From: Spirochaetaceae bacterium
GTDB lineage: Bacteria > Spirochaetota > Spirochaetia > DSM-2461
Assembly (NCBI GenBank): GCA_016342385.1
Contig: JAEINM010000217.1
Span: 1 to 6,987 of the forward strand
Direction: 5' to 3'
Length of the DNA stretch: 6,987 nucleotides
Shown piece after piece: positions 6,428 to 6,987 of the stretch (positions within the stretch are counted from its first letter, which is position 1; each line of letters opens with the position of its first letter). The notes under the pieces are model-generated. The model was not told the DNA's origin. It saw nothing but the letters and a program-made list of their open reading frames with translations, and ran no database searches. The position numbers and the translations under genes were made by a program.

Positions 6428-6987
6428 ATGAAAAAGCAATATGTTATATTTGTAATTATATATATGTTTTTCTCTATGTATGTGATTGCACAGGATCTTC
6501 CGAGAATAGAGCCTCAGAATTATTTTCTGCAGCTATCTTCTATAGAGGACGATTTGACTGAGAAACAGTTTCTTGAAGGAGCCCTTCTGGCTTCAGGAAG
6601 TGATGAGGTTGCAGATAACTTCACAAAAATTTCCAATCTGATCGAAAATATTCGCACTCATATTGATTCCCGATCCAGTGTCTATGAAAAAGGAGAAAAG
6701 ATTCTTCAATATCTGCATGATTCAGTTTTCCGTCTGTACATAGAAGATCAGACCCGAATCAATATTCTTCTTAAAACAGGATCTTATAATTGTGTCTCTT
6801 CTGCGGTCCTGTATATGGCTGCCGGGCGATCTCTGGGATTAACAATCCGAGGAGTTCGAACACCGGATCATGCTTTTGTTTCTGTCATAATCGGCAATGA
6901 TATTGTCGATGTGGAGACGACTAATGAATGGGGATATGATCCCGGTCATAAAAAAGAATTTACAGATAGCTTTACCGGCAGCACAGG
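6428..6987 (+). CDS. Exported transglutaminase-like (papain-fold) protein, N-terminal part
   Basis: A reading frame of 186 codons runs open to the right edge, so the C-terminus is missing. ATG 6428 has AGGAG four bases upstream. Residues 1-21 look like a Sec signal peptide (MKKQ, a long hydrophobic core, VIA before Gln22), predicting a periplasmic or surface protein. After a helical, charged segment (about 30-115) comes a transglutaminase-like core. It has a cysteine in TGSYNCVSSAVLY (C122), a histidine in RTPDHAFV (H148), and an acidic residue in IVDVETT (D161), followed by NEWGYDPG. The spacing and order C-H-D match the triad of the transglutaminase-like superfamily, whose bacterial members are often peptidases or amidases rather than crosslinkers. 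The exact family and substrate are not recognised. It is divergently transcribed from trxB, sharing a 102-bp promoter region; a functional link is not shown. Confidence 0.75.
   Translation, partial: MKKQYVIFVIIYMFFSMYVIAQDLPRIEPQNYFLQLSSIEDDLTEKQFLEGALLASGSDEVADNFTKISNLIENIRTHIDSRSSVYEKGEKILQYLHDSVFRLYIEDQTRINILLKTGSYNCVSSAVLYMAAGRSLGLTIRGVRTPDHAFVSVIIGNDIVDVETTNEWGYDPGHKKEFTDSFTGST

Noticed and set aside
6326..6439. N-terminal extension of thioredoxin reductase by 38 residues
   Set aside because: The extension is absent from the usual TrxB start, overlaps the divergent + strand gene and covers the putative trxB -10 box, while ATG 6325 has AGGAG seven bases upstream.

Overview
The window is a gene-dense, AT-rich bacterial chromosomal segment with no mobile element, CRISPR array, tRNA or rRNA. 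Protein character and gene content suggest a free-living, diderm spirochaete (Spirochaetaceae or a relative). This is an inference from protein style and not a marker-gene assignment. The evidence includes an exported GH3 NagZ-type hexosaminidase, a GT5 glycogen synthase, and a DUF1998 helicase plus YprB nuclease pair. Ribosome binding sites are well formed (GGAG or AGGAG, mostly 4-7 nt from the start, 9 nt for the GNAT gene), and genes overlap tightly.

Left part (1-1300, + strand): the last 53 codons of a large DUF1998-type DEAD/DEAH helicase (MrfA/YprA-like), ending in a four-cysteine zinc motif. Its stop overlaps, in an ATGA junction, the start of a complete DEDDh exonuclease with a TPR-like tail (MrfB/YprB-like). 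In Bacillus subtilis this pair forms a UvrABC-independent excision-repair route for mitomycin-type damage.

Central part (1297-6325, - strand): four genes read in the order trxB (thioredoxin reductase), nagZ (exported beta-N-acetylhexosaminidase), a two-part GNAT acetyltransferase, and glgA (glycogen synthase). The last three are almost certainly one transcript. The GNAT gene starts at a TTG that overlaps the nagZ stop (TTGA), and glgA begins 13 nt after the GNAT stop. trxB is separated from nagZ by 79 nt that hold an imperfect stem-loop without a T-tract. The glgA and mrfB stops converge and overlap in TTAA, leaving no room for a shared intergenic terminator.

Right part (6326-6987): a 102-bp divergent intergenic region with a credible promoter for each direction. 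It is followed by the first 186 codons of an exported transglutaminase-like cysteine protein (C122, H148, D161) that runs off the right edge.

Functionally the window mixes housekeeping roles: DNA repair, thiol redox, muropeptide or chitooligosaccharide trimming in the periplasm, glycogen storage, and an uncharacterised exported papain-fold protein. I do not see strong evidence for a new multi-gene system. The least explained items are the GNAT protein coupled to nagZ and glgA, the exported transglutaminase-like protein, and the unusual promoter/SD arrangement in front of it.
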